5,121 nt of DNA from Methanolinea sp. (GTDB lineage: Archaea; Halobacteriota; Methanomicrobia; Methanomicrobiales; Methanospirillaceae). Positions 4,702 through 5,121 of this stretch are shown in pieces; the first letter of the stretch is position 1, and every line of letters begins with the position of its first letter. Below the pieces are notes generated by a model. It was not told the origin of the DNA, made no database searches, and saw nothing but the letters and a program-made list of their open reading frames with translations. The DNA is taken from assembly GCA_013331225.1 (NCBI GenBank), contig DUGV01000171.1:1-5121 (forward strand). The letters are read 5' to 3'. Position numbers and translations under genes: made by a program.

Positions 4702-5121
4702 ATGGACCACCCGACGAATACAGGGAATGAAACCCGCCCTGTCCCCACAATACACCTTGACGCGGCAGAGATGGCCATTTTGTTGTTACTTGGCCGGCGC
4801 CCTGCGACGCTTGCCGATCTTGCACATTCGACATGGCTCGATCCATCGCAGCTCTACCTGGTCCTCGGGCGTCTCGTGCACCGGTGGCTTGCAGAGCAAT
4901 CGGGAGCACATTACGGCCTTACCAGGTCTGGAATGCTCCTCTCTTCAAAGATCAGGGCGGTGGTGGATGCAATGGGTGAAGGCCAGGGATCGGATGACGA
5001 GAAGAGAGCGCGCAGGGGAGAGTCCCCTCCAGGTCCAACAAGGGATACCCTGGAGAGGGTGGAAGACCTCCTGAAGGAGGCATATTGGAACCCTGCGCAC
5101 CTATCGGGTGCCTCCAGTGCG
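4702..5121 (+). CDS. Winged-helix transcriptional regulator, 3' end outside the window
   Basis: An open frame of 140 codons with no stop before the window edge. Residues about 20-92 read as a winged helix-turn-helix: helix 1 (DAAEMAILLLLGRRP), TLADLAHSTW (36-45), a recognition helix DPSQLYLVLGRLVHRWL (47-63), a wing ending HYGLTRSG (70-77), and a closing helix MLLSSKIRAVVDAM. A polar, Gly/Arg-rich linker (93-113) follows, then ERVEDLLKEAYWNPAHLSG. That last part resembles the start of the effector domain in methanogen regulators of the FilR1 type, which often read like 'FW..HDLSGIP'; this is from memory and tentative. In-frame alternative starts are ATG 4648 and GTG 4645, with an in-frame TAA at 4636. 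I chose 4702 because the extension looks unconserved (HRLHHCRLSPR), but no SD precedes either start. It diverges from the TPR-radical SAM pair and may control it or itself. Confidence 0.78.
   Translation, partial: MDHPTNTGNETRPVPTIHLDAAEMAILLLLGRRPATLADLAHSTWLDPSQLYLVLGRLVHRWLAEQSGAHYGLTRSGMLLSSKIRAVVDAMGEGQGSDDEKRARRGESPPGPTRDTLERVEDLLKEAYWNPAHLSGASSA

Noticed and set aside
4727..5074. 115-codon plus-strand frame
   Set aside because: It overlaps the winged-helix frame starting at 4702, which has a coherent helix-turn-helix pattern. The 115-codon translation is rich in Arg, Ser and Trp without structure.

Overview
The window looks like a fragment of a GC-rich euryarchaeal chromosome, most probably a class II methanogen (Methanomicrobiales or a close relative). 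The strongest evidence is a full-length O-phosphoseryl-tRNA(Cys) synthetase (SepRS), an enzyme largely limited to methanogens and Archaeoglobus. It is preceded by the tail of what looks like the archaeal wyosine enzyme Taw1. Several genes have TATA-like boxes 23-31 bp before their start codons and no Shine-Dalgarno sequence, which also fits an archaeon. No mobile element, CRISPR array, tRNA or rRNA was seen.

Layout. 1-161 (+): C-terminal end of a probable taw1. 158-1744 (+): sepS, joined to the preceding gene by an ATGA stop/start overlap. 1745-2013: a 269-bp gap with four consecutive short hairpins, a T-run and two TATA-like boxes. 2014-2493 (+): rlmH, the SPOUT methyltransferase for 23S rRNA pseudouridine 1915. 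2506-3627 (-): a radical SAM/SPASM protein that converges on rlmH with a 12-bp gap. 3656-4519 (-): a membrane-anchored, probably exported TPR protein that lies upstream of the radical SAM gene on the same strand. 4520-4701: an AT-richer divergent promoter region. 4702 to the window end (+): a winged-helix transcriptional regulator that is still open at the edge.

How the genes work together. The left half has a translation theme: tRNA position-37 modification (Taw1), tRNA-dependent cysteine synthesis (SepRS) and ribosome modification (RlmH). The right half is a possible small module: a regulator diverging from a TPR membrane protein, followed by a putative peptide- or protein-modifying radical SAM enzyme. 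The substrate of that enzyme is not evident. The Cys-containing C-terminal tail of the TPR protein is one speculative candidate.

Odd points are a perfect 24-bp palindrome inside the radical SAM gene, the hairpin series after sepS, and the apparent leaderless starts.
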